A stretch of 64,000 nucleotides of DNA from Candidatus Binatia bacterium (GTDB lineage: Bacteria; Desulfobacterota; Binatia; UBA9968), in the NCBI GenBank assembly GCA_036504975.1, contig DASXUF010000088.1, positions 1-64,000 of the forward strand, read 5' to 3'. The notes under the pieces were generated by a model. The model was not told where the DNA came from, made no database searches, and worked only from the letters and a program-made list of their open reading frames with translations. Made by a program: the position numbers and the translations under genes. Shown one piece after another: positions 49,609 through 57,207 of the stretch. Position 1 is the stretch's first letter. Every line of letters begins with the position of its first letter.

Positions 49609-50724
49609 TTATTTTCCGCCTTCTCTCAGAATCTTCTCCAGTTCCTTCTGCATCTCCTGGTAGCCCTTGAGCGACCCGAGCCACTGCGGCGTGTTGACGA
49701 CGACCTTGCCGCCGGCGGCGCGGACCGCGTCCACGTCTTTCTTCATGTGGGAATCGGGAAAGAGATGCAGATCCAGGCCGTCGTGCTTCCAGAGCAGGGC
49801 TTGTCCTTCGGGCGTAAGCAAATAGGACGCGAACAGGGCGGCTGCGTTCGGCGATCGAGAATTCTTCGGCACACCGCCGTATCTCATATGAAGGATCGTG
49901 CCTTCCTGAACCACCGTATGGGCGAGCGGCGCGCCTTTTCTTTGCAGCACCGTGGAATCGTTGCCGCCGCAGGTCAACACGAGCATGACGAATTCCCCGC
50001 TCGTGAGCCGCTCCGCTTCGCCGCAGCGGGTGAGCCCGCCGATCTGCTGAGAAAGTTTTTTGGTGAACTCGACGATGTATTCGCGTCCCAAGAGTCCCGG
50101 CATCGCGAGCTCGCGCATCCCCGCCGCGTACGGCGTCGAAGCGATCTTCCCCTTCCACTTGGGATTGAGAACGTCCTCCAACTTTTTCGGCACGTCCGCT
50201 CCCTTGACGAAGTTCGTGTTGTATTGGATGCCGACGACCGCGGTGGCGAAAGCGACGCTGCTGGGATCGGACGCGATTGCGTCGAATCCGGTCTCGCCCG
50301 GCGGGCGCCGGTCCAGAATTGCCGCCCATTCCACGGGCTTCAGCACCTGGCTCTTCTGCGCTTCGAGCATCGCCTGGGCGTTTCCCAGATAGACGTCGGT
50401 GCTGGCCGGCTGCCCCGCGGCCGCCTCCTGCACGATGCGCACCATCAGCGCCTGCATGTCCGGGCCCGGCGTGAACTGGCCTTTGAGGTTGAGACCGTAT
50501 TTCTTGTTCATACCGGCGACGATTTCCGCGAAGCCTTCGCTGCCGCCGTAGCTGTTTTGCGACCACTGGCCCCGGATCGTGCCTTCTTTCTTTGCGCCTT
50601 CGATCGTCTGCGCGAGCTGGGCGGGGGCCGCCGCGCGCGCGGGCAGCGCTAAAGTCAAAAAGACCGACGCTGAAACCGTCGCGGAAATCAGCATCCGTTT
50701 TGCGCTATGACGTTGTGCGGACAT
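49609..50724 (-). CDS. ABC transporter substrate-binding protein (Fe3+-type)
   Basis: Periplasmic receptor of 371 aa, of the FbpA/FutA/extracellular solute-binding family. Signal peptide about 1-32 (ISATVSASVFLTLALPARAA). The start of the mature domain (QLAQTIEGAKKEGTIRG) and VVGIQYNTNFVKGADVPKKLEDVLNPKWKGKIA, a canonical hinge phrase, are clear. A metal-binding Tyr pair typical of FbpA is not obvious, so the ligand could be iron complexed with an anion, or another anion. ATG 50724 has AGGAGG upstream. Between ATPase and permease genes on the minus strand. Confidence 0.9.
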   Translation of the reverse strand: MSAQRHSAKRMLISATVSASVFLTLALPARAAAPAQLAQTIEGAKKEGTIRGQWSQNSYGGSEGFAEIVAGMNKKYGLNLKGQFTPGPDMQALMVRIVQEAAAGQPASTDVYLGNAQAMLEAQKSQVLKPVEWAAILDRRPPGETGFDAIASDPSSVAFATAVVGIQYNTNFVKGADVPKKLEDVLNPKWKGKIASTPYAAGMRELAMPGLLGREYIVEFTKKLSQQIGGLTRCGEAERLTSGEFVMLVLTCGGNDSTVLQRKGAPLAHTVVQEGTILHMRYGGVPKNSRSPNAAALFASYLLTPEGQALLWKHDGLDLHLFPDSHMKKDVDAVRAAGGKVVVNTPQWLGSLKGYQEMQKELEKILREGGK

Positions 50725-50799
50725 ACGGAAGCCCTCCTTAATAATCAGTGCGTTCTGGCGGGACCTTATCGCGAAGGCGGGCGGGAATGCAACGCTCGC

Positions 50800-51933
50800 T
50801 TAACCGGCTGTCGTGAGGGAAGCCAATGGCTGCGCGGCAGCTTCTTCCCGGCCGATTCGATGACCGGCGGAAAAAACCATCACGTCGTCAGGATCGACAT
50901 GGATCTGTACGCCGCCGCCGGAAGTCACGGCAACGGTGCGGCACTTTCCCGCAAAAAGATGGTCGCCCACTGCGACATGACAGATCAATTGGTCGCCCAG
51001 AAACATGCTCGAACGGAGCGTGGCCCGAAAGGCATTCGCTGCGGGATGAGAATTCTGTTCCAAAATCGCGACGCATTCAGGACGAAACCCGAGAAGGACC
51101 TCGCCTGTGGCGATGGCGACTCCGTTGAAGCGCAACGGTCCGATCGGCGTCTCGGCCAATCCGGGCTGCGTGATCGTTCCCTTCACCCAGTTGATTAGAC
51201 CGAAAAACTCCGCCACCTCGGCTCCGGCCGGATCGCGGTAAAGCTCCGTCGGAGATCCGACCTGGAGGAATTCTCCCGCCTGCATCAACGCGATCCGGTC
51301 CGCGATCGCCATCGCCTCGACCTGGTCGTGCGTCACATAAAGGACCGTGGAGCCGAGCTGCTTGGCCAGCTCGCGGATTTTCCCCCTCACCTCTTCACGC
51401 AGGCGCGCGTCGAGGTTGGAGAGCGGCTCGTCCATCAGAAGAATTCTCGGATTGACGGCGATGGCGCGCGCCAGCGCGACCCGCTGCTGCTGCCCGCCGG
51501 AAAGCAGCGTCGCCGGACGGTCGGCGACTTCTTCGAGCTGGACCAGACGGAGCGCCTCGCGCGCGCGGCTAGCGACCTCGCTCCGACGCACGCGCTGCGC
51601 CCCTTCGGCGAGAGGCAGCGCCACGTTTTCATACACTGTGAGATGGGGCCACACGGCGTAGGATTGAAAGACCATCCCGAGCTTGCGCTGCTGCGGTGGA
51701 ATCCACGTCGGCGGATCGTCCGCCGAAACGACCTGGCCGGCGATGCGTATCGCGCCTCGATCGGGAAGCTCCAGGCCGGCGACCGAGCGGAGTAGCGTCG
51801 TTTTGCCCGAGCCGCTGGCGCCGACGATGACGAAGAATTCGCCCTCGGCGACTTCGAAACTTAGATCTTTGATGGCGGCTACCTTGCCGCCGCTGACGGC
51901 GAACTGTTTGGTGAGATTATGTACCGAGATCAT
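50800..51933 (-). CDS. ABC transporter ATP-binding protein (FbpC/PotA type)
   Basis: ATPase of the importer, 377 aa. Walker A GASGSGKTT (about 37-45), Q-loop VFQSYAVWPH, signature LSGGQQQRVALARA, Walker B ILLMDEPLSNLD, and switch His in LYVTHDQ. The C-terminal 130 residues form the regulatory TOBE domain (EVLLGFRPECVAILEQN). ATG 51933 begins the operon. Upstream lie palindromic repeats (51984-52078), so the promoter is probably between 51940 and 51980. Confidence 0.94.
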   Translation of the reverse strand: MISVHNLTKQFAVSGGKVAAIKDLSFEVAEGEFFVIVGASGSGKTTLLRSVAGLELPDRGAIRIAGQVVSADDPPTWIPPQQRKLGMVFQSYAVWPHLTVYENVALPLAEGAQRVRRSEVASRAREALRLVQLEEVADRPATLLSGGQQQRVALARAIAVNPRILLMDEPLSNLDARLREEVRGKIRELAKQLGSTVLYVTHDQVEAMAIADRIALMQAGEFLQVGSPTELYRDPAGAEVAEFFGLINWVKGTITQPGLAETPIGPLRFNGVAIATGEVLLGFRPECVAILEQNSHPAANAFRATLRSSMFLGDQLICHVAVGDHLFAGKCRTVAVTSGGGVQIHVDPDDVMVFSAGHRIGREEAAAQPLASLTTAG

Positions 51934-51983
51934 CGCGCCGCTGTGTATCTCATCGCAGACTTGCGACTTGGCTATTTTATAAC

Positions 51984-52078
51984 TTCCTCGCCCTCCTTCG
52001 GAGGGAGAGGATAGAGGTGAGGGTGGTGCGCACGCATGTAACCCTCACCCTCGCCCTCTCCCGTATCGGGAGAGGGAA
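51984..52078. repeat. Palindromic CTCACCC/GGGTGAG repeats, two copies
   Basis: CCTCGCCCTCCTTCGGAGGG with GAGAGGATAGAGGTGAGGGT and, inverted, CCCTCACCCTCGCCCTCTCC with CGTATCGGGAGAGGG. Same family as 13248-13292 and 55303-55345. Confidence 0.75.
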
Positions 52079-52114
52079 CCGGAGGACACGTGCGCAACGA
52101 CATTGTGGTTCAGC

Positions 52115-52660
52115 CTATGTGTATTTCGCGCCCGGGAGTGGGTTGGCCATAGCCTCTTCTAGCGTCTTAGCGCGCGCCCACTCGTTGGACGGCCGGCTCT
52201 TGCCGTCGGCGCCGATTTGATCCATCGCGGCATAGATCTCGATCTTGTAGCCGTCGGGATCGTAGAACTCGACGCCCGGATTGCCGCCCGGCCCGCGGCG
52301 CCCTTCGTAAAAAATCTCGACGCCCTTGGAACGGAGAAAATCGCGAACCTTGAAAAGCTCCGAAACGGTCGCGACCTCGAGCGCCATATGGTCGAAGCCC
52401 ACCTGCCCGCGCTTGGGCAGCTCGTTTTTCTCCTTGGCTTGGATCAGCGCGACCGTGTGATGGTCCGTCGCGTTGCGAAAAAACATCATGCCGTTTTCGT
52501 TCTTATCGGAGAATTTAAATCCCATGATCTCGGTCCAGAACCTGGTGCTGCGCTCGATGTCGCTCACGCTCAACACCACGTGACCGATCTTCTTGATTTT
52601 GATCGGAGTCGTCTCTTGAGCCGCCTCCGAAGGTTGTAAATGAACATTTGCGCTCGACAT
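52115..52660 (-). CDS. VOC family protein (glyoxalase/extradiol dioxygenase-like)
   Basis: A 181-residue metal-binding protein with the paired beta-alpha-beta-beta-beta modules of the vicinal oxygen chelate family: IGHVVLSVSDIERSTRFWTEIMGFK begins module 1 (first metal His) and VGFDHMALEVATVSELF begins module 2 (second His), with the closing Glu in GYKIEIYA. Members include glyoxalase I, fosfomycin-resistance enzymes and ring-cleavage dioxygenases. ATG 52660 is preceded by GGAGGCAC. Substrate not known. It stands apart from the ABC operon on the same strand. Confidence 0.9.
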   Translation of the reverse strand: MSSANVHLQPSEAAQETTPIKIKKIGHVVLSVSDIERSTRFWTEIMGFKFSDKNENGMMFFRNATDHHTVALIQAKEKNELPKRGQVGFDHMALEVATVSELFKVRDFLRSKGVEIFYEGRRGPGGNPGVEFYDPDGYKIEIYAAMDQIGADGKSRPSNEWARAKTLEEAMANPLPGAKYT

Positions 52661-52727
52661 ATGTGCCTCCTTGACAGAACGTTTGCGAAGCCTCCGAGAT
52701 TCTTCAATAAGCAGCGCTGCTTGTCAA

Positions 52728-52758
52728 GCTAGCTCCGCGTCAATAGATCGTCCATCAC
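52728..52758. pseudogene. Orphan 31-base copy of the oxidase subunit IV gene tail
   Basis: GCTAGCTCCGCGTCAATAGA and the next 11 bases are identical to 63346-63376, where they encode the last residues (VMDDLLTRS) and stop of cytochrome oxidase subunit IV. Here no oxidase gene is attached. The match ends abruptly at both sides. Confidence 0.85.
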
Positions 52759-52829
52759 CAGGCCTCCGCTAGCTTTTCAGGGCCTATAAGGGTGTGATAG
52801 GAGGGGGCTGGAAAATTTATAGGTCGGCC

Positions 52830-54026
52830 ATGGATTTCCGCCTGAGTCCGGAAGAAGAAGCGCTACGCCGAGAGGTTGAGGAGTTTGTGCGCGAGGAGCT
52901 TATCCCGTTGGAGCCTGTTTTCGACGGCGCGCCCGATATCTTTGAGGGAAGTCGCTGGAAAAGCCGGGCTAAACTCAGCCGCGACCCGGAGGTACAGCGC
53001 TACATCGCCATCATGGAAGGGCTGAAGAAAAAGGCGGAAGCCAGAGATCTTTGGCATCTGGACGTGCCAAAGAGGTACGGCGGGCGGGAAGTCAGCAACG
53101 TGGCGATGATCGCCGTCACGGAGGAGTTGGAAAAGGCATCGGTGCCCTTCGAACTCGGCAACCATGTCTCCAATATTCTTTACGCCTGCAAGGGCGAGCA
53201 GGTAGAGCGCTTTCTGCTGCCGTGCATCAGGGGAGAGAAGACCGCCTGCTTCGGCCTCACGGAGCCTGGGGCCGGTTCCGATCCTTCAATGATGGCGGCC
53301 ACCGCCACTCCCGACGGAGACTATTTCGCGATCAACGGAACCAAGATGTTTCCCACGTTCGGCGACGTCGCCGACTTTGTCCAGGTCTTTGCCAGATTGC
53401 CGGAAACGAAAGGGCGCGAAGGGGTCACCTGTTTTCTGGTGGACACGGGCCATCCCGGCTATCGGGTCGTGCGCAGCATTGAAACCATCGCGGGAAGCGA
53501 GCCCTGCGAGCTGGTCTTCGACAACTGCCGGGTTCCGAAAAGCCAAGTCCTGGGCGAGGTGGGCAAAGGTTGGGAGTTGAACCAAGCCTGGCTCGGCGCC
53601 CGGCGTTTTCAAGTTGGAATCCGCTGCCATGGGACCGCGCAGCGCGTTTTGCGCCGCGTCGGAGAGTTGCTCCGGCGAGACGCACGCGAACGCGAGAGCT
53701 TCTCGCCTTCTCTTGGCCACTTCTGGGGCGAGCTGCAGGCGCTTCGCAGCATCACCTATCATGGCTCGTGGAAGGCCGATCATGGGCTCGACGTTCGCTT
53801 TGAAGCGGCCTGCGTGAAGCTCTTCGGCACCGAGCTGCTCCACCGCGTGGTCGATTTTGCCCTGGAGGCAGCCGGTCCCGAAGCGTTCAGAAAAGAGCAC
53901 GCCATCGCGCGCGCCTTCCGCTATGCCCGGCCGCGGCGGATCGTTGAGGGCGCCTCTGAAATCCAGCGCCACATGCTCCAGCGGGCGCTGTTTAGGGAAG
54001 GGATAGCGTGCATGGAATTGGAGTAG
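52830..54026 (+). CDS. Acyl-CoA dehydrogenase, catalytic-Glu-bearing partner
   Basis: FAD-dependent alpha,beta-desaturase of acyl-CoA, 398 aa. Family signatures: CFGLTEPGAGSDPSMMAATA (FAD and substrate contacts), GTKMFPTFGDVADFVQVFA, and the C-terminal IVEGASEIQRHML, in which the Glu before Gly is the catalytic base. ATG 52830; upstream frame has no good start. It is followed by a second, divergent dehydrogenase lacking the catalytic Glu, which suggests an alpha2beta2 enzyme like those acting on steroid or bile-acid side chains. Confidence 0.92.
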   Translation: MDFRLSPEEEALRREVEEFVREELIPLEPVFDGAPDIFEGSRWKSRAKLSRDPEVQRYIAIMEGLKKKAEARDLWHLDVPKRYGGREVSNVAMIAVTEELEKASVPFELGNHVSNILYACKGEQVERFLLPCIRGEKTACFGLTEPGAGSDPSMMAATATPDGDYFAINGTKMFPTFGDVADFVQVFARLPETKGREGVTCFLVDTGHPGYRVVRSIETIAGSEPCELVFDNCRVPKSQVLGEVGKGWELNQAWLGARRFQVGIRCHGTAQRVLRRVGELLRRDARERESFSPSLGHFWGELQALRSITYHGSWKADHGLDVRFEAACVKLFGTELLHRVVDFALEAAGPEAFRKEHAIARAFRYARPRRIVEGASEIQRHMLQRALFREGIACMELE

Positions 54027-54058
54027 GGTATTCCTGACAGTGCAACACGAGAATTTAC

Positions 54059-54160
54059 TCGCGCCAAGACGCCAAGAACGCAAAGTTAAAAGAAATTTTT
54101 CTTGGCGGCCTTTGCGCCTTTGCGCGAGATACTCCCATTTGGTTACGACGTAGCCGTCCT
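54059..54160. repeat. CGCCAAGACG-type dispersed inverted repeat
   Basis: Left arm TCGCGCCAAGACGCCAAGAA and right arm GGCCTTTGCGCCTTTGCGCG fold back on one another. The flanking tail TTTGGTTACGACGTAGCC is also shared with the copy at 60703-60810 (TTTGGTTGCGGCTCCGCC). Confidence 0.75.
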
Positions 54161-54170
54161 AGACTAGACC

Positions 54171-55322
54171 ATGGATCTGAGATTGAGCGAAGAGGAAAGA
54201 CTCGTCCGCGACACCGCGGCTCAGTTCGTAGCGAAGGAGCTGTTGTCGCGCGAGGGGGCGTTTCTCAAACAGAAGGAGGCTTTCGTCCCTCCCGGCGACC
54301 CAGCGCGAAGAGAGCTCGACGGCGAGATCAAAAAGTCTCTCATCGAGAAGGCGAAGCGCATCGGGCTCTGGGCTCTAGAGCTGCCCGAAACCGCCGGCGG
54401 ATCGTATGTCGGGCAAGTCGCGCGAGTTCTCATCTACCGCGAGTTCGGCAGGACGGCGCTGCCGTTCGAGCCTCCTTCGATTCCAGCCGTAGTCGCGCGC
54501 AGTCCTTACGCGCTCAAGCTCGTCAACGGCGAGCTATCCCTCACGCTCGCTTTCGACGAAGTTCACAAGACGGGGAATTTGAGCGCGATCCGCGCCGCTT
54601 ACCGGCGCGGCGCGGATAGTTATGAGCTTTACAGCGACGGCATGGACGTCATCCATCCCGACGCCGATCTCTTTCTGCTGCCGGCGGTGGAATATGAGGG
54701 CGGCGACGACGCCGGCGTTTTTCTCCTGGAGAAAAACGCGCCTGGAGTCCGGATCGAAGGCGACACCGACCTCACCGACGACCAGACTGTGGCGCGCCTT
54801 ACGCTACATGCTTGCGGTTTGGCGAGCGATCGCTACGTCGGTACCGGCGAGGACGTCGAAGGAATCATCGCCTCGGAGCAGCTTCGCATCGCCGCCCGCT
54901 CGCTGGGCATAGGGATGCGCTGCCTGGACGACTCGCTCGAACACGCGCGCAACCGCGTCACCTTCGGCAGGCCGCTCTCTTCCAGGCAGGCGATCCAGTG
55001 GATGTTGGCCGACCTCGCGGTCGGTCTCCGCACCTGCACCTGGCTGACGCTGGAAGCGGCGTGGAAGGCGGACCAGGGGTTGCCTTACTTTCACGACGCG
55101 GCGTTAGCCAAAAAACGCGCGGCGCGAATGGCGTTCGAGGCGGCGGATACGGCGATCCAGATCCACGGCGGCTACGGCGTTGCCAAAGAATTCCCTTTCG
55201 AGAGTTTTTACCGCCAAGCGCGGCTGATGCGCCTGCTCTATGGACGGGAAGCGGAGATCGATAGGAGGATGGGAGAGGCGAAATTCGGAGTGGAGGACTC
55301 CCTCACCCAACCCTCTCCCTGA
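54171..55322 (+). CDS. Acyl-CoA dehydrogenase-like protein, non-catalytic partner
   Basis: A 383-residue acyl-CoA dehydrogenase homologue. The N-terminal MDLRLSEEERLVRDTAAQFVAKEL and C-terminal IQIHGGYGVAKEFPFESFYRQARLMRLLYG show the fold. Where the catalytic Glu-Gly-Thr should stand it reads LYGREAEIDRR, so the base is absent. FAD contacts in the middle domain are also weak. It likely partners the preceding gene in a heteromeric enzyme. The C-terminus (DSLTQPSP) and its stop codon come from a palindromic repeat at 55303-55345. Confidence 0.88.
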   Translation: MDLRLSEEERLVRDTAAQFVAKELLSREGAFLKQKEAFVPPGDPARRELDGEIKKSLIEKAKRIGLWALELPETAGGSYVGQVARVLIYREFGRTALPFEPPSIPAVVARSPYALKLVNGELSLTLAFDEVHKTGNLSAIRAAYRRGADSYELYSDGMDVIHPDADLFLLPAVEYEGGDDAGVFLLEKNAPGVRIEGDTDLTDDQTVARLTLHACGLASDRYVGTGEDVEGIIASEQLRIAARSLGIGMRCLDDSLEHARNRVTFGRPLSSRQAIQWMLADLAVGLRTCTWLTLEAAWKADQGLPYFHDAALAKKRAARMAFEAADTAIQIHGGYGVAKEFPFESFYRQARLMRLLYGREAEIDRRMGEAKFGVEDSLTQPSP

Positions 55323-55345
55323 GGGAGAGGGCAAGGGTGAGGGTT
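55303..55345. repeat. Palindromic CCCTCACCC...CTCTCCCTGAGGG repeat giving a stop codon
   Basis: CCCTCACCCAACCCTCTCCC followed by TGAGGGAGAGGGCAAGGGTG is a near-perfect fold-back. Its central CCCTGAGGG ends the dehydrogenase gene in the same frame as the hydroxyacid dehydrogenase at 13271. Confidence 0.8.
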
Positions 55346-55398
55346 GGCTGATGGCTAATTGCTGAAAGCTGAGGGCAGAGCGCAGAGAGGAGAGAGAC

Positions 55399-56550
55399 TT
55401 GAGGCGGAAGCGAGTTTGTTTTGTCGGTTACGGTTCGACTGAATATTCGCGGAAATCCGAGGAGTCGCAACTCGGTCATTATGCGACGGCGATTCGCGCT
55501 GCGTTGAATCAGACCGGCCTCAACAAGAAAGACATTCATGGGCTGTCGATCACGACCCAGGCGAGTCCGGATACCGCGCCGCATGTGGCGGAGCAGCTGG
55601 GTTTTGAATTGGATTGGGTATTGAACGCCGATTACGGTGGCGCCGGCGGGGTCGGCGCGGTGCGGCGCGCCGCGGATGCCATCGAATGCGGCCATCTCGA
55701 CGTCGCGCTATTGGTCGGCGGCAATTCTTTCGACCGGAGCGTGGCGCACCAGCGGCCGTTGGAATATCAGCGCGGCAATTTTGTCGATGTTTACGGCTAC
55801 GGCGGTCCCAATTCCTTGATGGCGCTGATCCAACGGCTGCACATGGAAAACTTCGGTACCACGCTGGAGCAGATCGGTAAGATCGCCATGGCGCAACGCT
55901 TCAACGCGATGAACAACCCGCAAGCGCTGTTTCGCGAGCCGATGACGATCCAGGACTATCTCAACTCGCGGATGATCTCCGATCCGATCCGGCTCTTCGA
56001 TTGTGTCATGCCATGCTCGGGCGCGGAATGTCTGGTTCTCGCCTCGGAGGAGAAAGCGAAGCAGATCACCGACAAACTCGTTTATTTAGTTACGGACGCC
56101 GAGAAGGTGCATTATCAAGTCGCCAACATGCTGCCGGAGAAGACTACATTCGGGATGAAAGTGGTGGGCGAGAAAATCTTTTCCGAAGTGAAACGCGAAG
56201 ATATCGATCTCTTCGAGATTTACGACGACTATCCGATCGCGGTGATGATCCAGATCGAAGATCTCGGCTACTGCGAGAAGGGCGACGGCGGCAAATTCGC
56301 CGACGCGCATGATCTGACTTACAACGGCGACTTCCCCGTGAACACGGGCGGCGGTGAATTGTCGGTCGGTCAGGCGGGTCTCGCCGGCGGCTTTCTCCAC
56401 GTCGTCGAAGCGCTCAGGCAACTGCGCGGCGAGGCTGACGGTCATCAAGTCAAGAAAGCGGGGCGCGCGCTGGTCACGGGCATCGGCTGGCTCAACTACG
56501 GGCGCAATCTCGGCACCACCGCCGCGCTCGTCATGGAAAGGAGAAAGTAA
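55399..56550 (+). CDS. Thiolase-fold protein without catalytic Cys (Ltp2-like)
   Basis: A 383-residue protein of the SCP-x/thiolase family. The usual nucleophile region N-x-x-C-A-S-G reads NADYGGAGG, and the G-H-P-x-G histidine motif reads GQAGLAGG, so neither thiolase catalytic residue is present. The segment GGGELSVGQAG and preceding EIYDDYPIAVMIQIEDLGYCEKG resemble Ltp2, the steroid side-chain retro-aldolase that pairs with a DUF35 protein. A DUF35 gene follows directly, overlapping by one base. TTG 55399 follows GGAGAGAG. Likely acts on beta-hydroxy-acyl-CoA as an aldolase subunit. Confidence 0.85.
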   Translation: MRRKRVCFVGYGSTEYSRKSEESQLGHYATAIRAALNQTGLNKKDIHGLSITTQASPDTAPHVAEQLGFELDWVLNADYGGAGGVGAVRRAADAIECGHLDVALLVGGNSFDRSVAHQRPLEYQRGNFVDVYGYGGPNSLMALIQRLHMENFGTTLEQIGKIAMAQRFNAMNNPQALFREPMTIQDYLNSRMISDPIRLFDCVMPCSGAECLVLASEEKAKQITDKLVYLVTDAEKVHYQVANMLPEKTTFGMKVVGEKIFSEVKREDIDLFEIYDDYPIAVMIQIEDLGYCEKGDGGKFADAHDLTYNGDFPVNTGGGELSVGQAGLAGGFLHVVEALRQLRGEADGHQVKKAGRALVTGIGWLNYGRNLGTTAALVMERRK

Positions 56551-56966
56551 TGGCTGAAGCAAGAGCGCCGCAAAAAAGTTTGCCGAAGATCAATCCCGTC
56601 GACCGGCCGTTCTGGGAAGGGGCGGCGAACGGAAAGTTTCTCCTCCAGAAATGCAAGAGCTGCGGCAAGGTGCAGTTTTTTCCGCGCGTCGCCTGCGTCG
56701 ACTGCTTCGGCGAATTGGACTGGATCGAGGCGAAGGGCACCGGCAAGATCCATACTTTTACTCTCGTGCGAGTGCCGCGTAACCCGGCGTTTAAAGATGA
56801 GCTGCCGATCTATTACATCAACGTGATCTTGGATGAAGGAGTCATTATCGAGAGCCGCTTACTCGGCGAAAATAAGGAAAATATAAAAATCGGCGACCGA
56901 GTAAAGGTGCGCTACGAGCAGACGCACAATCCGGAGATCAAGCTGCCGTGCTTTGAGCTGACGTAA
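56550..56966 (+). CDS. DUF35 OB-fold acyl-CoA-associated zinc-ribbon protein
   Basis: A 138-residue partner protein. A rubredoxin-like zinc ribbon is at about 33-56 (CKSCGKVQFFPRVACVDC, Cys pairs C-x-x-C twice), followed by an OB-fold beta barrel (about 60-130) that binds CoA thioesters. These proteins form complexes with thiolase-fold enzymes, notably Ltp2-ChsH2 in cholesterol side-chain cleavage, and serve to present CoA. ATG 56550 overlaps the stop of the thiolase-like gene (TAATG), so the two are made together. Confidence 0.93.
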   Translation: MAEARAPQKSLPKINPVDRPFWEGAANGKFLLQKCKSCGKVQFFPRVACVDCFGELDWIEAKGTGKIHTFTLVRVPRNPAFKDELPIYYINVILDEGVIIESRLLGENKENIKIGDRVKVRYEQTHNPEIKLPCFELT

Positions 56967-56992
56967 GGGAATTTTGGATTTTCGACCTCTGG

Positions 56993-57066
56993 TGAGCGTA
57001 GCGAAGCAAATCGGCCTCACGGTTCCGCCCAACGTGCTGGCGAGGGCCGACAGAGTGATGCGGTGA
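56993..57066 (+). pseudogene. Orphan C-terminal tail of a TrpX-type binding protein (left)
   Basis: Bases 56993-57066 read VSVAKQIGLTVPPNVLARADRVMR and stop, the standard ending of ABC_sub_bind (TrpX-type) binding proteins; the gene at 58500 ends QIGVTIPQSMLYRANKVIK. No upstream part of such a gene is present, because the DUF35 gene lies directly before it. It is a fragment left by deletion or recombination. Confidence 0.75.
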
Positions 57067-57154
57067 CCGAACAATCCAGAATCGAGAGATCCACGAATCA
57101 GAGCGCTGGAAATTGGACCCGTAGTGGTTGAAAGTGGCCGGTTGAGTGTTTTAC

Positions 57155-57198
57155 CTATTCGGACTAGACTACGAAATAGTTCGACTATTTCGGAATAG
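57155..57198. promoter_or_regulatory. Nested palindrome just before the DUF4143 ATPase gene
   Basis: CGAAATAGT and ACTATTTCG (9-bp arms, 3-base spacer, 57172-57192) form a perfect palindrome, enclosed by CTATTC and GAATAG (57155-57160, 57193-57198). It ends 9 bases before the ATG, so it spans the ribosome-binding region. It could be an operator for self-repression or a translation-blocking hairpin. Confidence 0.6.
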
Positions 57199-57207
57199 AG
57201 TCCTGGC

